64,000 nt of DNA from Methylorubrum aminovorans (lineage in GTDB: Bacteria; Pseudomonadota; Alphaproteobacteria; Rhizobiales; Beijerinckiaceae), in the NCBI RefSeq assembly GCF_022179725.1, contig NZ_BPRC01000008.1, positions 124,001 to 188,000 on the forward strand. Reading direction: 5' to 3'. Numbering within the stretch: the stretch's first letter is position 1; each line of letters opens with the position of its first letter. Under the pieces are notes generated by a model, which was given only the letters and a program-made list of their open reading frames with translations, was not told where the DNA came from and did not search any database. The translations under genes were made by a program, and so were the position numbers. This document shows, piece after piece, positions 28,631 to 37,479 of the stretch.

Positions 28631-29467
28631 ATGGCAGCCCCCGATCCCGTCCCGCAGATCGCCCTCAACGATGGACGGTCCATCCCTCAACTCGGCTTCG
28701 GCGTCTGGCGTTTGCAGGAAGCCGAGACGCCGTCCCTCGTCGGCACGGCGCTCGGCAGCGGCTACCGATCGATCGACACCGCCGCGGCCTACGGCAATGA
28801 AGCCGGCGTCGGGCGCGGTCTGCGCGAGACAGTGGTGTCGCGTGCCGAGGTCTTCGTGACGACGAAGCTGTGGAACGACAGCCAGGGCTACGACGCGGCG
28901 CTGCGCGCCTTCGACGAGAGCCTCGCCCGGCTCGGCCTGGAGCAGGTCGATCTCTACCTGATCCACTGGCCCTGCCCCGACCGGGGTCTCTATCTCGACA
29001 CGTGGAGAGCCCTGATCCGCCTGCGCGAGGAAGGCCGTGCGGCCTCGATCGGCGTCTCGAACTTCACCGAGGGTCAGCTCGATCGGCTCGTGAGCGAGAC
29101 CGGCGTCGCACCGACCCTCAACCAGATCGAACTGCACCCGCGCTTTCAGCAGCACGCGCTTCGGGCGGCCCATGCCCGGCTCGGCATCGTCACCGAGGCC
29201 TGGAGCCCCTTGGGACAGGCCCAGGTGCTGGACGATCCCGCCATCACCCGGATCGCCGACCGCCTCGGGCGCAGCCCGGCCCAGGTGGTTCTGCGCTGGC
29301 ACATCGAGAACGGCTTCGTGACGATCCCGAAATCCGCGACGCCTGCCCGAATGCACGAGAACATCGACGTGTTCGGCTTCGCCCTCACGCAGGAGGACCA
29401 CGCGGCCATCGCCGCTCTCGATCGGGCCGACGGGCGGATCGGGCCGGATCCGATGACGTTCCAATAG
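28631..29467 (+). CDS. aldo/keto reductase (2,5-diketo-gluconate reductase-like)
   Basis: NADPH-dependent carbonyl reductase of 278 residues. The AKR tetrad is complete: Asp in SIDTAAAYGNE, Tyr in the same motif, Lys in FVTTKLWND, His in YLIHWPCP. Other marks are GFGVWRL, IGVSNF, NQIELHPRFQQ and the C-terminal NADP-binding IPKSATPARMHENIDVF. Start ATG at 28631 (MAAPDPVPQIAL); the upstream open frame is an unrelated shadow of the regulator gene. It converges on the histidine kinase gene. Substrate unknown. Confidence 0.9.
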   Translation: MAAPDPVPQIALNDGRSIPQLGFGVWRLQEAETPSLVGTALGSGYRSIDTAAAYGNEAGVGRGLRETVVSRAEVFVTTKLWNDSQGYDAALRAFDESLARLGLEQVDLYLIHWPCPDRGLYLDTWRALIRLREEGRAASIGVSNFTEGQLDRLVSETGVAPTLNQIELHPRFQQHALRAAHARLGIVTEAWSPLGQAQVLDDPAITRIADRLGRSPAQVVLRWHIENGFVTIPKSATPARMHENIDVFGFALTQEDHAAIAALDRADGRIGPDPMTFQ

Positions 29468-29498
29468 GAGCCCGCTGGGGTCGCTCCGGGCGCCTGCT

Positions 29499-31652
29499 TC
29501 AGCCTGCGAGCGGAAGCGGTTTCGTGGCAGCGAGCTGCGTTCCGCCTTTCCGCTCCAGCAGGCCCGGCGGGGGCACCGGTGCCTCGATGGTGCAGACCAC
29601 GCCATCGGGCTCGTAGAGCAGCTCGACCTTGCCCGCGAGCTCGCGGGCGAGACTGCGCTCGATCAGGCGCGAGCCGAAACCGCGCCGCGTCGGCGGCGTG
29701 ACGGGCGGGCCGCCGCTCTCGCTCCATCGCAGGGAGAGGAACAGGTCCGGCCGGCGCTGCACGGTCCAGGTGATCGTCACCCGCCCGCCCTCTCTGGAGA
29801 GCGCGCCGTACTTCACGGCGTTCGTGCCGAGTTCGTGCAGGGCCATGGCAATGGACAGGGCCAGCCGCGGCGCGAGCCGCAGGCGCGGGCCCGAGACCGC
29901 GAAGCGTGAGTCTTGTCCCTCGGCTGCCTCCAGCGGGCGGATCGCGTCGGCCACCACGGTCTTCAGCTCGGCGCCTTCCCAACTCTCGCGGGTCAGCACG
30001 TCGTGGGCGCGGGCGAGCGCCAGCAGCCGCGCCTCGAAGGCGGCCTTGGCCGCCTGCGCCTCCTCGCCGTCGAGCCCGCGCAGGGATTGCATGGCGATCG
30101 ACTGGACGGTGGCGAGCGTGTTCTTCACCCGGTGGTTCAGCTCGTTGATGAGCAGGCGCAGATGTTCCTCGGCCCGCTTGGCGTCGGTGACGTCAACGTT
30201 GCACCCGGTGAAGCCGAGGAAGGTGCCGTGATCGTCGAGCCGCGGCACGCCCTCGCAGCGCAGCCAGCGGATCTCGCCGTTGCGATCGATCACCCGCATC
30301 TCGGCCCGGAACGGGTGCCGGTGCTCGAACGCCTCCTGGAACGTCGCCCGAAAGGCCGGCAGATCCGGCGGATGCACGATCGACTCCCAGCCGCCGCCGG
30401 TCATCTCCGTGGCGGGGCGGCCGAACAGGTGGTCGAAATGCATGTTGGCGAAGACCACCTCGCCGGTCTCGTCGGTCATCCAGATCAGGGCCGGGGCCGA
30501 ATCGGCCATGTGGCGGAACCGCGCCTCGCTCTCGCGCAGGGCCGTGAGGCCGCGCTGGGTCTCGGCGAGCGCCCGGTCGCGCTCCTCGCTGCGGGTGCGC
30601 AGCCGCAGCGAGGCTTCCGAGAGCACGTCGGCGAGGCGGCGGATCTCGTGGATCGGCGAGGCGACCCGCGGGATTGCCTGCCCGCGGGCGAGCGCCGGCC
30701 CCGACGCCGCGAGCTGCCGCAGCGGCTTCGAGACCCGCGACCACAGATGCACGGCAAGCACCGAGGAGGTGGCGAGCACAAGAAGCCCGAAGCCACCGAA
30801 GGCCCAGATCCAGCGCCGCAGCCGCGCATCGACCAGTTCGCGCGGGATGCTTGCCCCCACGGTCCAGCCGTTCAGGCGCGAGCGCGCCTCGACCACGGTG
30901 ACGGGTTTGAAGTTTCGGTCCCGTCCCTCCCAGACGCCGGGCGTGCCCGTCGCGGTCTGGCGCAACGTCGCCAGCCGGGGATGCCCGACCACGCCCGGCA
31001 TCTCGGGCAAGCGTGCGAGCACCACCGCGTCCCGGTCCGAGACGCCGGTGACCCAGCCCCGGACCTGTTCACGGCCGAGGATGCCCGCGATGCGATTCAG
31101 GGGCACCGCGAAGCTGAGGATGAAGGCGACGCGGTCATCGATCCGCACGGGCAGCGCGACGGCGTAGTGCGCCTGATCGGGCGTCGCCCCCGCGAGATAG
31201 CCGGTGACCATGGAGCGCTGCCCGCCGTCGATCAGTTCACGGTCGATCGGCAGCGTCGTCACCGGCAGGGGCGCCCCCGGCTTCAGGGCCGTGTTGACGA
31301 TCTGCTGTCCGTCCGGCCGGCGCAGCACGAGATCGAGGCCGATCGCCTCGCGCACCAGACGGGCCTGATTCTCGAAATTGGCGAATTCGCCATCCCTCAG
31401 CCGCGGCGAGGTGGCGAGCGTCTGCAGCACCGAGACGAGCCCGGCCGTGTCGCGGTCGATCGACAGGGCGATCCCGCGCACGTTCTCCCGGGCATCCTGC
31501 TCGAAGCGGGCGCGTTCGGTGGCGGCGTAGCGGGTCAGCAGGATGGCGGTGAAGATCAGACCCGGACCGATCAGCGCGATCACGAGCATGATCAGGTAGA
31601 ACTGCGTGGAGAAGCCACGCTGGCCGAGCCGGGAGAGCATGCGTCGGATCAA
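29499..31652 (-). CDS. membrane sensor histidine kinase, HWE type, with PAS domain
   Basis: 717 residues. One transmembrane helix near residues 18-40 (IMLVIALIGPGLIFTAILL), an extracytoplasmic cache-like domain to about residue 270, a second helix (WIWAFGGFGLLVLATSSVLAV), a HAMP-like linker, a PAS domain (FRHMADSAPALIWMTDETGE ... GCNVDVTDAKRAEE) and a kinase core. The phospho-acceptor is in NELNHRVKNTLATVQSIA; the ATPase has ALHELGTNAVKYGALS, LRWSESGGP (the W-x-E of HWE kinases) and GFGSRLIE. HWE kinases often feed general-stress or light pathways in alphaproteobacteria. No response regulator is adjacent, so it is an orphan. Confidence 0.9.
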   Translation of the reverse strand: MIRRMLSRLGQRGFSTQFYLIMLVIALIGPGLIFTAILLTRYAATERARFEQDARENVRGIALSIDRDTAGLVSVLQTLATSPRLRDGEFANFENQARLVREAIGLDLVLRRPDGQQIVNTALKPGAPLPVTTLPIDRELIDGGQRSMVTGYLAGATPDQAHYAVALPVRIDDRVAFILSFAVPLNRIAGILGREQVRGWVTGVSDRDAVVLARLPEMPGVVGHPRLATLRQTATGTPGVWEGRDRNFKPVTVVEARSRLNGWTVGASIPRELVDARLRRWIWAFGGFGLLVLATSSVLAVHLWSRVSKPLRQLAASGPALARGQAIPRVASPIHEIRRLADVLSEASLRLRTRSEERDRALAETQRGLTALRESEARFRHMADSAPALIWMTDETGEVVFANMHFDHLFGRPATEMTGGGWESIVHPPDLPAFRATFQEAFEHRHPFRAEMRVIDRNGEIRWLRCEGVPRLDDHGTFLGFTGCNVDVTDAKRAEEHLRLLINELNHRVKNTLATVQSIAMQSLRGLDGEEAQAAKAAFEARLLALARAHDVLTRESWEGAELKTVVADAIRPLEAAEGQDSRFAVSGPRLRLAPRLALSIAMALHELGTNAVKYGALSREGGRVTITWTVQRRPDLFLSLRWSESGGPPVTPPTRRGFGSRLIERSLARELAGKVELLYEPDGVVCTIEAPVPPPGLLERKGGTQLAATKPLPLAG

Positions 31653-31742
31653 GGCGTCCCGCGGCGTTGGCCTGTACGATGTTCGAAGAGTGGCGTCCGG
31701 CCATCATGCCCCAGCGCGGGCCTGCGTGCCAACTGCTCTGTC

Positions 31743-32057
31743 TCAGCTCTCCCGCCCGGCTCGATCGACATGGCCGAGATCCCGCCCCGGATCGATCCGA
31801 TCCCGCACCCGCTGCTTGAGCACCTTTACATCCGGAAAGCCGCCGTCGCGCACACGCTCCCAGATGACCTCCTCATCGTACGCGATCACGAACACCCCGC
31901 CGGTGCCAGGCCGCAGGGCGACCTCACCGAGATCGTCGCGAAAGGTCGAAAGGAGTTCCTGCGCCATCCACGCCGCCCGCAGGAGCCACTGACATTGGGT
32001 GCAGTAGCTGATGGTGATGCGGGGACGGGCGGAAGCGAGGGCAGGCGCATTGTTCAT
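31743..32057 (-). CDS. SelT/SelW/SelH (Rdx) family protein
   Basis: Small thioredoxin-like protein of 104 residues. ITISYCTQCQWLLRAAWMAQELL has the family CxxC redox motif (Cys form, no selenocysteine), followed by ALRPGTGGVFVI and IWERVRDGGFPDVKVLKQRVRD, all diagnostic. The start may be 32057 (MNNAPALA) or 32084; the first is nearer the domain. The physiological partner is unknown. It is divergent from lemA, whose coding region begins 158 nt away. Confidence 0.87.
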   Translation of the reverse strand: MNNAPALASARPRITISYCTQCQWLLRAAWMAQELLSTFRDDLGEVALRPGTGGVFVIAYDEEVIWERVRDGGFPDVKVLKQRVRDRIDPGRDLGHVDRAGRES

Positions 32058-32214
32058 CACAGGAACGCCGCCGCAACCGAACACGCGTTGTCAAGCGGCG
32101 AATGTCCGCCGGCGCGAATGCGGTTGCTTCGGCACTGACCCTTCTCGCAGCCGTGGCAGCCCCTATCTCCGACAGCAGCTTCTGCCGCCAAGCTCGTTTC
32201 GGAGATTGCCCGCC

Positions 32215-32850
32215 ATGTCCTTCTCTCTCAGTCCCGCGGCACCTGCTCGCACCAGCGTTCTCGGTCGCCTCGTCTCCGCGTTCGCCGCGCTCTGGCTGGC
32301 GACCTGCCTCTCCGGCTGCGGCGCGATCAACCGGGTGCCGAGCCTGGAGGAGCAGGCGAAATCGGCCTGGAGCGAGGTGCAGAACCAGTACCAGCGCCGG
32401 GCCGACCTGATCCCGAATCTCGTCGAGACCGTGAAGGGCTACGCCAAGCAGGAGCAGGAGACCCTGACCCGGGTGACGGAAGCTAGGGCCAAGGCCACCA
32501 GCGTCCAGGTCGATGCCTCGACGGTCAGCGACCCGGAGAAGTTCAAGCAGTTCCAGGACGCCCAGAACCAGCTCTCCGGTGCGCTCGGGCGACTGCTCGC
32601 CTCGGTCGAGGCCTATCCGGATCTCAAATCCAACCAGAACTTCCTGGCCCTGCAATCGCAGCTCGAAGGCACGGAGAACCGCATCGCCGTGGCGCGGCGC
32701 GACTACATTCAGGCGGTGCAGGCCTACAACACTGAAATCCGCACCATTCCCGGCCGCTGGATCGCTTCGTGGTTCTACCCCGAGGCGAAGCCGATGGAGA
32801 CCTTCACCTCGACGCCGGGCGCGGAGCGCGCGCCGAACGTGAAGTTCTAG
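32215..32850 (+). CDS. lemA: LemA family lipoprotein
   Basis: 211 residues; the leader ends in a lipobox LATCLSGC, so it is predicted to be lipid-anchored. The mature part is the LemA helical bundle: SLEEQAKSAWSEVQNQYQRR, DLIPNLVETVKGYAKQEQET, FLALQSQLEGTENRIAVARR, YNTEIRTIPGRW. Start ATG at 32215 with GGAG 10 nt upstream. It is followed by two TPM-domain genes on the same strand, a common conserved trio of unknown precise role in the envelope. Confidence 0.92.
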   Translation: MSFSLSPAAPARTSVLGRLVSAFAALWLATCLSGCGAINRVPSLEEQAKSAWSEVQNQYQRRADLIPNLVETVKGYAKQEQETLTRVTEARAKATSVQVDASTVSDPEKFKQFQDAQNQLSGALGRLLASVEAYPDLKSNQNFLALQSQLEGTENRIAVARRDYIQAVQAYNTEIRTIPGRWIASWFYPEAKPMETFTSTPGAERAPNVKF

Positions 32851-32862
32851 AGCGTCGATTTT

Positions 32863-32908
32863 GCATCGTCCTTGTCCGAAAGCCGGCGGCCACCGTTCGG
32901 GACGATGC
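32863..32908. repeat. 46-bp palindromic element, copy A
   Basis: Terminal inverted repeats GCATCGTC (32863-32870) and GACGATGC (32901-32908) are perfect. Read on the minus strand, it matches the copy inside the MFS gene (56497-56542) at 37 of 46 positions by my alignment. It sits between lemA and the TPM gene. Other copies are at 55636-55681 and 63901-63946. Confidence 0.85.
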
Positions 32909-32938
32909 TCTCGCACGCCCGCGCGAGGCACCCTGTCG

Positions 32939-33727
32939 ATGACGCGCCCCGATTGGACCGCTCGGCGTCCCGCGGCCGGCCTGCTGCCGGCCTTGTGGCT
33001 CGCAGGGCTGATCTGGATGGTCCTCGCCGGACTCGCCGCGGCGGCCGAGCCCGATTTTCCTAAGCTCACCGGGCGGGTCGTGGATGCGGCCGGGATCCTC
33101 TCGCCGGAGGCTCGAACGCGGATCGACGGCAAGATCAAGGCGCACGAGGACAAGACCGGAGACCAGCTCGTCGTCGCTACCGTGCCGAGCCTTCAGGATC
33201 TCACGATCGAAGACTACGCCAACCGCCTCGCGCGGAGCTGGGGCATCGGCCAGAAGAAGACCAACAACGGCGTGCTCCTTCTGGTGGCCCCGACGGAGCG
33301 CAAGGTCCGGATTGAGGTCGGCTACGGGCTCGAAGGGGCGCTGACCGACGCACTGTCGAAGACCATCATCACCAGCGCGATCACGCCCCGCTTTCGCCAA
33401 GGCGACTTTTCGGGCGGGGTCGAGGCGGGGGTGGATGCCATCCTGCCCATCCTCGCGGGCGATGCCGACGAATGGCAGCGCCGGGCCCCGGTGCGAGCGG
33501 ACACGGTCGATCCCGTCACGGTGATCTTCTGGATCATCGTCATCATCGCCCTCGTCATCGTGCTGTCGCGGATGAGCGGGGGCGGGCGCGGAGGCCGAGG
33601 CGGCGGCTTCGTGGTCATCCCCGGGCCGTCCGGCGGATGGAGCGGCGGCTTCTCCGATGGCGGCGGCGGCGGCTTTTCCGGCGGTGGCGGCTCGTTCGGC
33701 GGCGGAGGAGCATCCGGTGACTGGTAG
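32939..33727 (+). CDS. TPM domain protein (YgcG family)
   Basis: 262 residues: signal sequence LLPALWLAGLIWMVLAGLAAAAEP, TPM domain from LTGRVVDAAGILSPEART through VVATVPSLQDLTIEDYANRL, WGIGQKKTNNGVLLLVAP and VEVGYGLEGALTD, then a transmembrane helix (VTVIFWIIVIIALVIVLS) and a Gly-rich tail ending SFGGGGASGDW, as in YgcG. The domain faces the periplasm. Partner of LemA upstream. Start ATG 32939; the earlier frame start at 32861 lies in the palindromic repeat. Confidence 0.9.
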   Translation: MTRPDWTARRPAAGLLPALWLAGLIWMVLAGLAAAAEPDFPKLTGRVVDAAGILSPEARTRIDGKIKAHEDKTGDQLVVATVPSLQDLTIEDYANRLARSWGIGQKKTNNGVLLLVAPTERKVRIEVGYGLEGALTDALSKTIITSAITPRFRQGDFSGGVEAGVDAILPILAGDADEWQRRAPVRADTVDPVTVIFWIIVIIALVIVLSRMSGGGRGGRGGGFVVIPGPSGGWSGGFSDGGGGGFSGGGGSFGGGGASGDW

Positions 33728-34343
33728 CGCGTCGATTCTCGACACGGCCGCGCGCGAGCGGATCGCCGCGGCGATCGGACGGGCGGAGGCCGGCACCGCG
33801 GGCGAGATCGTTGTGCTCGTGGCCGCCCGCGCCGGACTCTACCGCTCCCCTGGCCTCGCCCTCGCGCTTGCGGTCGCGCTTGCCCTGCCCTGGCCGCTGA
33901 TCCTGCTCACCGATCTCGGCGCGGGGGAAATCGCGCTCGTCCAGGCGGCCTGCGTGCTCGCGACCCTCCTGTTGACTCTGAACGAGCGCCTGAGGATCGC
34001 ACTGACGCCGCGGCGCTGGCGTCGCGAGCGGGCGCACGCCGCCGCCCGTCGCGAGTTCTTCGCCCATGGCCTCACCGGAACGCGGGGGCGCACCGGCGTG
34101 CTGGTCTACGTGGCGCTGGCCGAGCGCTACGCCGAGATCGTCGCCGACCGGGGCGTGCGCGCGCGTATCGAGGAGGCACAGTGGCACGCCATCGTCTCGG
34201 ACCTGCTTGCCGCCGCCGGTCACGGGGCGCTCGGCGAGGGTCTCGTCGCGGCGGTGGAGCGGGTCGGTGCGGTGCTTGAAGCGGAGTTCCCCGGCCGTGA
34301 CGCGGACAACCAGCTTCCCAACCGGGTCATCGTCCTCGACTGA
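33717..34343 (+). CDS. second TPM domain membrane protein
   Basis: 208 residues. GTG at 33717 overlaps the previous stop by 11 nt and has GGAGGA 7 nt upstream (33704-33709), so it is translationally coupled. TPM features are degenerate: ERIAAAIGRAEAGTAGEIVVLVAARA, two helices (LALALAVALALPWPLILL, LVQAACVLATLLLTL), then GRTGVLVYVALAERYAEIVADRGV. This matches the second TPM protein of lemA-TPM-TPM sets. The TGA stop is the first three bases of the 110-bp dispersed repeat. Confidence 0.83.
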   Translation: MTGSASILDTAARERIAAAIGRAEAGTAGEIVVLVAARAGLYRSPGLALALAVALALPWPLILLTDLGAGEIALVQAACVLATLLLTLNERLRIALTPRRWRRERAHAAARREFFAHGLTGTRGRTGVLVYVALAERYAEIVADRGVRARIEEAQWHAIVSDLLAAAGHGALGEGLVAAVERVGAVLEAEFPGRDADNQLPNRVIVLD

Positions 34344-34450
34344 TACGGTCTCCGCTTGATCAAAGCGGGGATCGGATCAGCTAGCCCGCGCGGCGCTTGA
34401 GCGAGGGTCAAATCCGCCATCCCGAAGGGATCAACCGGATTTGGTATGAC
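34341..34450 (+). repeat. 110-bp dispersed repeat, copy 2
   Basis: Same length and orientation as the copy at 10725-10834, with both ends conserved (TGATACGGTCTCCGCTTGAT ... GGATTTGGTATGAC). Its TGA is the stop codon of the TPM gene. The differences are concentrated in the first third (GATCGGATCAGCTAG versus GCCGTGTCAGCGAG). Confidence 0.85.
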
Positions 34451-34622
34451 GCGCCCGGTGTGGCGCGAGCGGCACGGCCCACCCGACGGGTCACGGAGGC
34501 TCACGGAAATTCCGGCAGAACGTCGACGCGCTGGCCTGCAGGCGCATGACTCACACTCTGCCAGCGAGGTAACGCGAGCTGGAAGTTGTCACTCCCCAGA
34601 CGGGGGAACGCGAACCTGTGTA

Positions 34623-34698
34623 TTTCCGGCAACTGGCTTCACCGGAAAAATTGCGCCAAACAGAACCGCGTAAGGCCGCCTGCATCAAGAATGCGGCC
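34623..34698 (+). promoter_or_regulatory. cstA leader with two inverted repeats
   Basis: Between the dispersed repeat and cstA are TTTCCGG-N12-CCGGAAA (34623-34648, perfect 7-bp arms) and GGCCGC-N13-GCGGCC (34674-34698), the second ending 21 nt before the ATG. The first could be an operator, the second an mRNA hairpin near the ribosome site. cstA-type genes are commonly controlled by carbon status, but no specific regulator can be named. Confidence 0.4.
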
Positions 34699-34719
34699 AA
34701 TGACGGAGTGAGGCGTCGC

Positions 34720-36777
34720 ATGGGCGCGATACAGAAGCACGGGCCTTGGGCCCTGGTCGGGGCCTTGGGTGCCGCGGCATTGGCGGTGGTCGCCATAGAG
34801 CGAGGGGAATCGATCAACGCCCTATGGGTCGTGGTCGCGGCGGTCTGCGTCTACCTCATCGCCTACCGCTACTATTCCCTCTACATCGCCAACAACGTCA
34901 TGCGCCTCGATCCGAAGCGCGAGACCCCGGCCCATCGCCACAACGACGGCCTCGACTACGTTCCCACCAACAAGTCGGTCCTGTTCGGCCACCACTTCGC
35001 GGCCATCGCCGGCGCCGGCCCGCTGGTCGGCCCGGTGCTCGCGGCGCAGATGGGCTACCTGCCCGGCATGCTCTGGATCCTCGCCGGCGTCGTACTCGCG
35101 GGCGCGGTGCAGGATTTCATGATCCTGTTCATCTCTATGCGCCGCGACGGCCGCTCACTCGGCGAGTTGATCCGGGCCGAACTCGGGGTGATCCCCGGCG
35201 TCATCGCTCTGTTCGGCACCTTCATGATCATGGTCATCCTGCTCGCCGTGCTGGCGATGGTGGTGGTCAAGGCGCTGGCCGAGAGCCCCTGGGGTACCTT
35301 CACCGTCGGCGCGACGATCCCGATCGCCCTGCTGATGGGCCTCTACGCCCGCTACGTCCGGCCGGGTAAGGTCGGCGAAGTCTCGATCATCGGCTTCGTC
35401 CTGCTCATGGCCGCGATCGTCTACGGCGGCCAGATCGCCGCCGACCCGTACTGGGGCCCGGCCTTCACCTTCACCGGCGTGCAGCTCACCTGGATGCTGA
35501 TCGGCTACGGCTTCGTCGCCGCCATCCTTCCGGTCTGGCTGCTGCTCGCCCCGCGCGACTACCTCTCGACCTTCCTCAAGATCGGCACCATCGTCGGTCT
35601 GGCCATCGGCATCGTTTTCGTGGCGCCGCACATGCAGATGCCGGCGATGACGAAGTTCGTGGACGGCACCGGACCGGTCTGGGCCGGCTCCCTGTTCCCG
35701 TTCCTGTTCATCACCATCGCCTGCGGCGCGGTCTCGGGCTTCCACGCCCTGATCTCCTCGGGCACGACGCCGAAGCTCGTCGACAACGAGCTCGACACGC
35801 GCTTCATCGGCTACGGCGGCATGCTGATGGAGAGCTTCGTGGCGATCATGGCGCTGGTCGCCGCCTGCGTGATCGACCCCGGCATCTACTTCACCATGAA
35901 CTCGCCGGGTGGCCTTGTCGGCACGACGCCCGAGAGTGCGGCGGCGGCGGTGACGGCGCTCGGCTTCCCCATCGGCGCGGATGTGATCGCCCAGACCGCC
36001 AAGGATGTCGGCGAGCACTCGATCATCTCCCGCACCGGCGGCGCACCGACGCTGGCGGTCGGCATGGCCCACATCATCTCGTCCGCCATCGGCGGCAAGG
36101 CGATGATGGCCTTCTGGTACCACTTCGCGATCCTGTTCGAGGCGCTGTTCATCCTTACGGCAGTGGATGCCGGGACCCGCGCCGGGCGCTTCATGCTGCA
36201 GGACCTGCTCGGCCTGCTCTCGCCGACCTTCAAGGACACCACGTCCTGGGGACCGAGCGTGGTCGCGACCGCGCTCTGCGTCGGCGCCTGGGGCTTCTTC
36301 CTCCACCAGGGCGTCACCGATCCGCTCGGCGGCATCTACACCCTATGGCCGCTGTTCGGCATCTCGAACCAGATGCTCGCAGCGGTGGCGCTGACGCTCG
36401 CCACCGTCGTGATCTTCAAGATGAAGCGCGAGCGCTACGCCTTCGTCACGATCATTCCGACGGTGTGGCTGTGCATCTGCACCCTCACCGCCGGCTGGCA
36501 GAAGATCTTCTCGCCCGACCCGAAGATCGGCTTCCTCAGCCACGCGGATCGGTTCGCGAAGGCGATCGCCGAGGGCAAGGTCCTGGCACCGGCCAAGAGC
36601 ATGGACGACATGCACAAGATCGTCTTCAACGATCGGATCGACGCGGCGCTGGCCGTGATGTTCGTCGGCCTCGTCGTGGCGATCGTCGTCTTCGGCGTGA
36701 TGGCCTGCATCAAGGCGTACCGCGCCGACCGTTGGACGGCTCTCGAAGCCGATCCGAAGCTCGCACCCGCGGAGTGA
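34720..36777 (+). CDS. cstA: carbon starvation protein CstA, peptide/pyruvate transporter
   Basis: Integral membrane transporter of 685 residues and about sixteen hydrophobic segments; CstA-family proteins import pyruvate or peptides on carbon limitation. Signature stretches: RYYSLYIANNVMRLDP, FGHHFAAIAGAGPLVGPVLA, VSGFHALISSGTTPKLV, YGGMLMESFVAIMAL, FILTAVDAGTRAGRFMLQD and LWPLFGISNQMLAAVAL, all typical. ATG at 34720 is chosen (GGAG at 34705-34708); the frame continues upstream to 34618 without conservation. It is followed after 7 nt by the small partner gene ybdD. Confidence 0.95.
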   Translation: MGAIQKHGPWALVGALGAAALAVVAIERGESINALWVVVAAVCVYLIAYRYYSLYIANNVMRLDPKRETPAHRHNDGLDYVPTNKSVLFGHHFAAIAGAGPLVGPVLAAQMGYLPGMLWILAGVVLAGAVQDFMILFISMRRDGRSLGELIRAELGVIPGVIALFGTFMIMVILLAVLAMVVVKALAESPWGTFTVGATIPIALLMGLYARYVRPGKVGEVSIIGFVLLMAAIVYGGQIAADPYWGPAFTFTGVQLTWMLIGYGFVAAILPVWLLLAPRDYLSTFLKIGTIVGLAIGIVFVAPHMQMPAMTKFVDGTGPVWAGSLFPFLFITIACGAVSGFHALISSGTTPKLVDNELDTRFIGYGGMLMESFVAIMALVAACVIDPGIYFTMNSPGGLVGTTPESAAAAVTALGFPIGADVIAQTAKDVGEHSIISRTGGAPTLAVGMAHIISSAIGGKAMMAFWYHFAILFEALFILTAVDAGTRAGRFMLQDLLGLLSPTFKDTTSWGPSVVATALCVGAWGFFLHQGVTDPLGGIYTLWPLFGISNQMLAAVALTLATVVIFKMKRERYAFVTIIPTVWLCICTLTAGWQKIFSPDPKIGFLSHADRFAKAIAEGKVLAPAKSMDDMHKIVFNDRIDAALAVMFVGLVVAIVVFGVMACIKAYRADRWTALEADPKLAPAE

Positions 36778-36784
36778 GGCCGAC

Positions 36785-37018
36785 ATGACCGGGACCGCAG
36801 CACCGTCGCAGAACTTTCGCGATCGCCTTCGGGCCTTCAACAAGTGCGTCTGCGATGGCGCGCGGCTGATGGTGGGTCAGGGCGATTACGGGACTTATGT
36901 CTCCCACATCTCCAAGACCCATCCCGATCAGACGCCGATGACCGAGCGTGAGTTCTTTCGCAATCGCGAGAACGCCCGCTTCGGGGTCGGCAACAGCTCG
37001 GGTTTCCGCTGCTGCTGA
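36785..37018 (+). CDS. ybdD: YbdD/YjiX family small protein
   Basis: 77 residues, the constant small companion of CstA-type transporters. Seen: a helical N-terminus FRDRLRAFNKCVCDGARLMVG, then the family motif DYGTYVSHISKTHPDQTPMT, REFFRNRENARFG and a CC terminus. Cytosolic. It lies 7 nt behind cstA in a two-gene operon and is probably needed for transporter activity, as shown for the enterobacterial pairs. Confidence 0.93.
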   Translation: MTGTAAPSQNFRDRLRAFNKCVCDGARLMVGQGDYGTYVSHISKTHPDQTPMTEREFFRNRENARFGVGNSSGFRCC

Positions 37019-37062
37019 ATTACGGATGTCTCACCGGCATTCGATCCACGATGGCTAGAAGG

Positions 37063-37088
37063 ACGCCGGGTCTTAGCAGACCCGGCGT
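37063..37088 (+). terminator. terminator of the cstA-ybdD operon
   Basis: Perfect 10-bp stem ACGCCGGGTC/GACCCGGCGT (37063-37072 with 37079-37088), loop TTAGCA, followed by TCGTCGTTT. Located 45 nt after the ybdD stop. Confidence 0.85.
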
Positions 37089-37479
37089 TCGTCGTTTGGG
37101 GGTCGGGTCATCGGGCTGTCGGTTGCTCCCTAGTCATTTCAGACCAGAGCTGCCGCGATGATTTTCACGTGAAATTAACCCTGAAGGCGCCGGTTCATAG
37201 GTCTCGTCCCAACGCTTCAGCTCGCCGTGTATCGTCGCAAAAATGGCGCGAGCGATCCCGGACCCAACCTATCCGGAGGTGGTGCGCTGCCGGATCGCTT
37301 CGCTGATGTTCATGATGACGGGAAGACACGCCTGACGCGATCAAACTCGAACCGAGCCTGTCATCGAATGAGGCCCACCCATACCCGAGAGTGCCTAAAT
37401 CGTTGATTGAGCACCCCGCGCTGTTGCAACGCACTCGTCGAGGATTCTAGTCTCCCAACACCAAGGGGGGACTGCGACG
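37089..37479. other. intergenic stretch before yjgN
   Basis: About 390 nt with no supported gene and lower GC than the flanks. A minus-strand 79-residue frame (37195-37434) has no ribosome site and no recognisable features. The last 15 nt carry the AAGGGGGG ribosome site of the DUF898 gene, so its promoter should lie here. Confidence 0.5.

Noticed and set aside
37195..37434. Small minus-strand gene in the gap before yjgN
   Set aside because: No ribosome site, no recognisable features, atypical composition.
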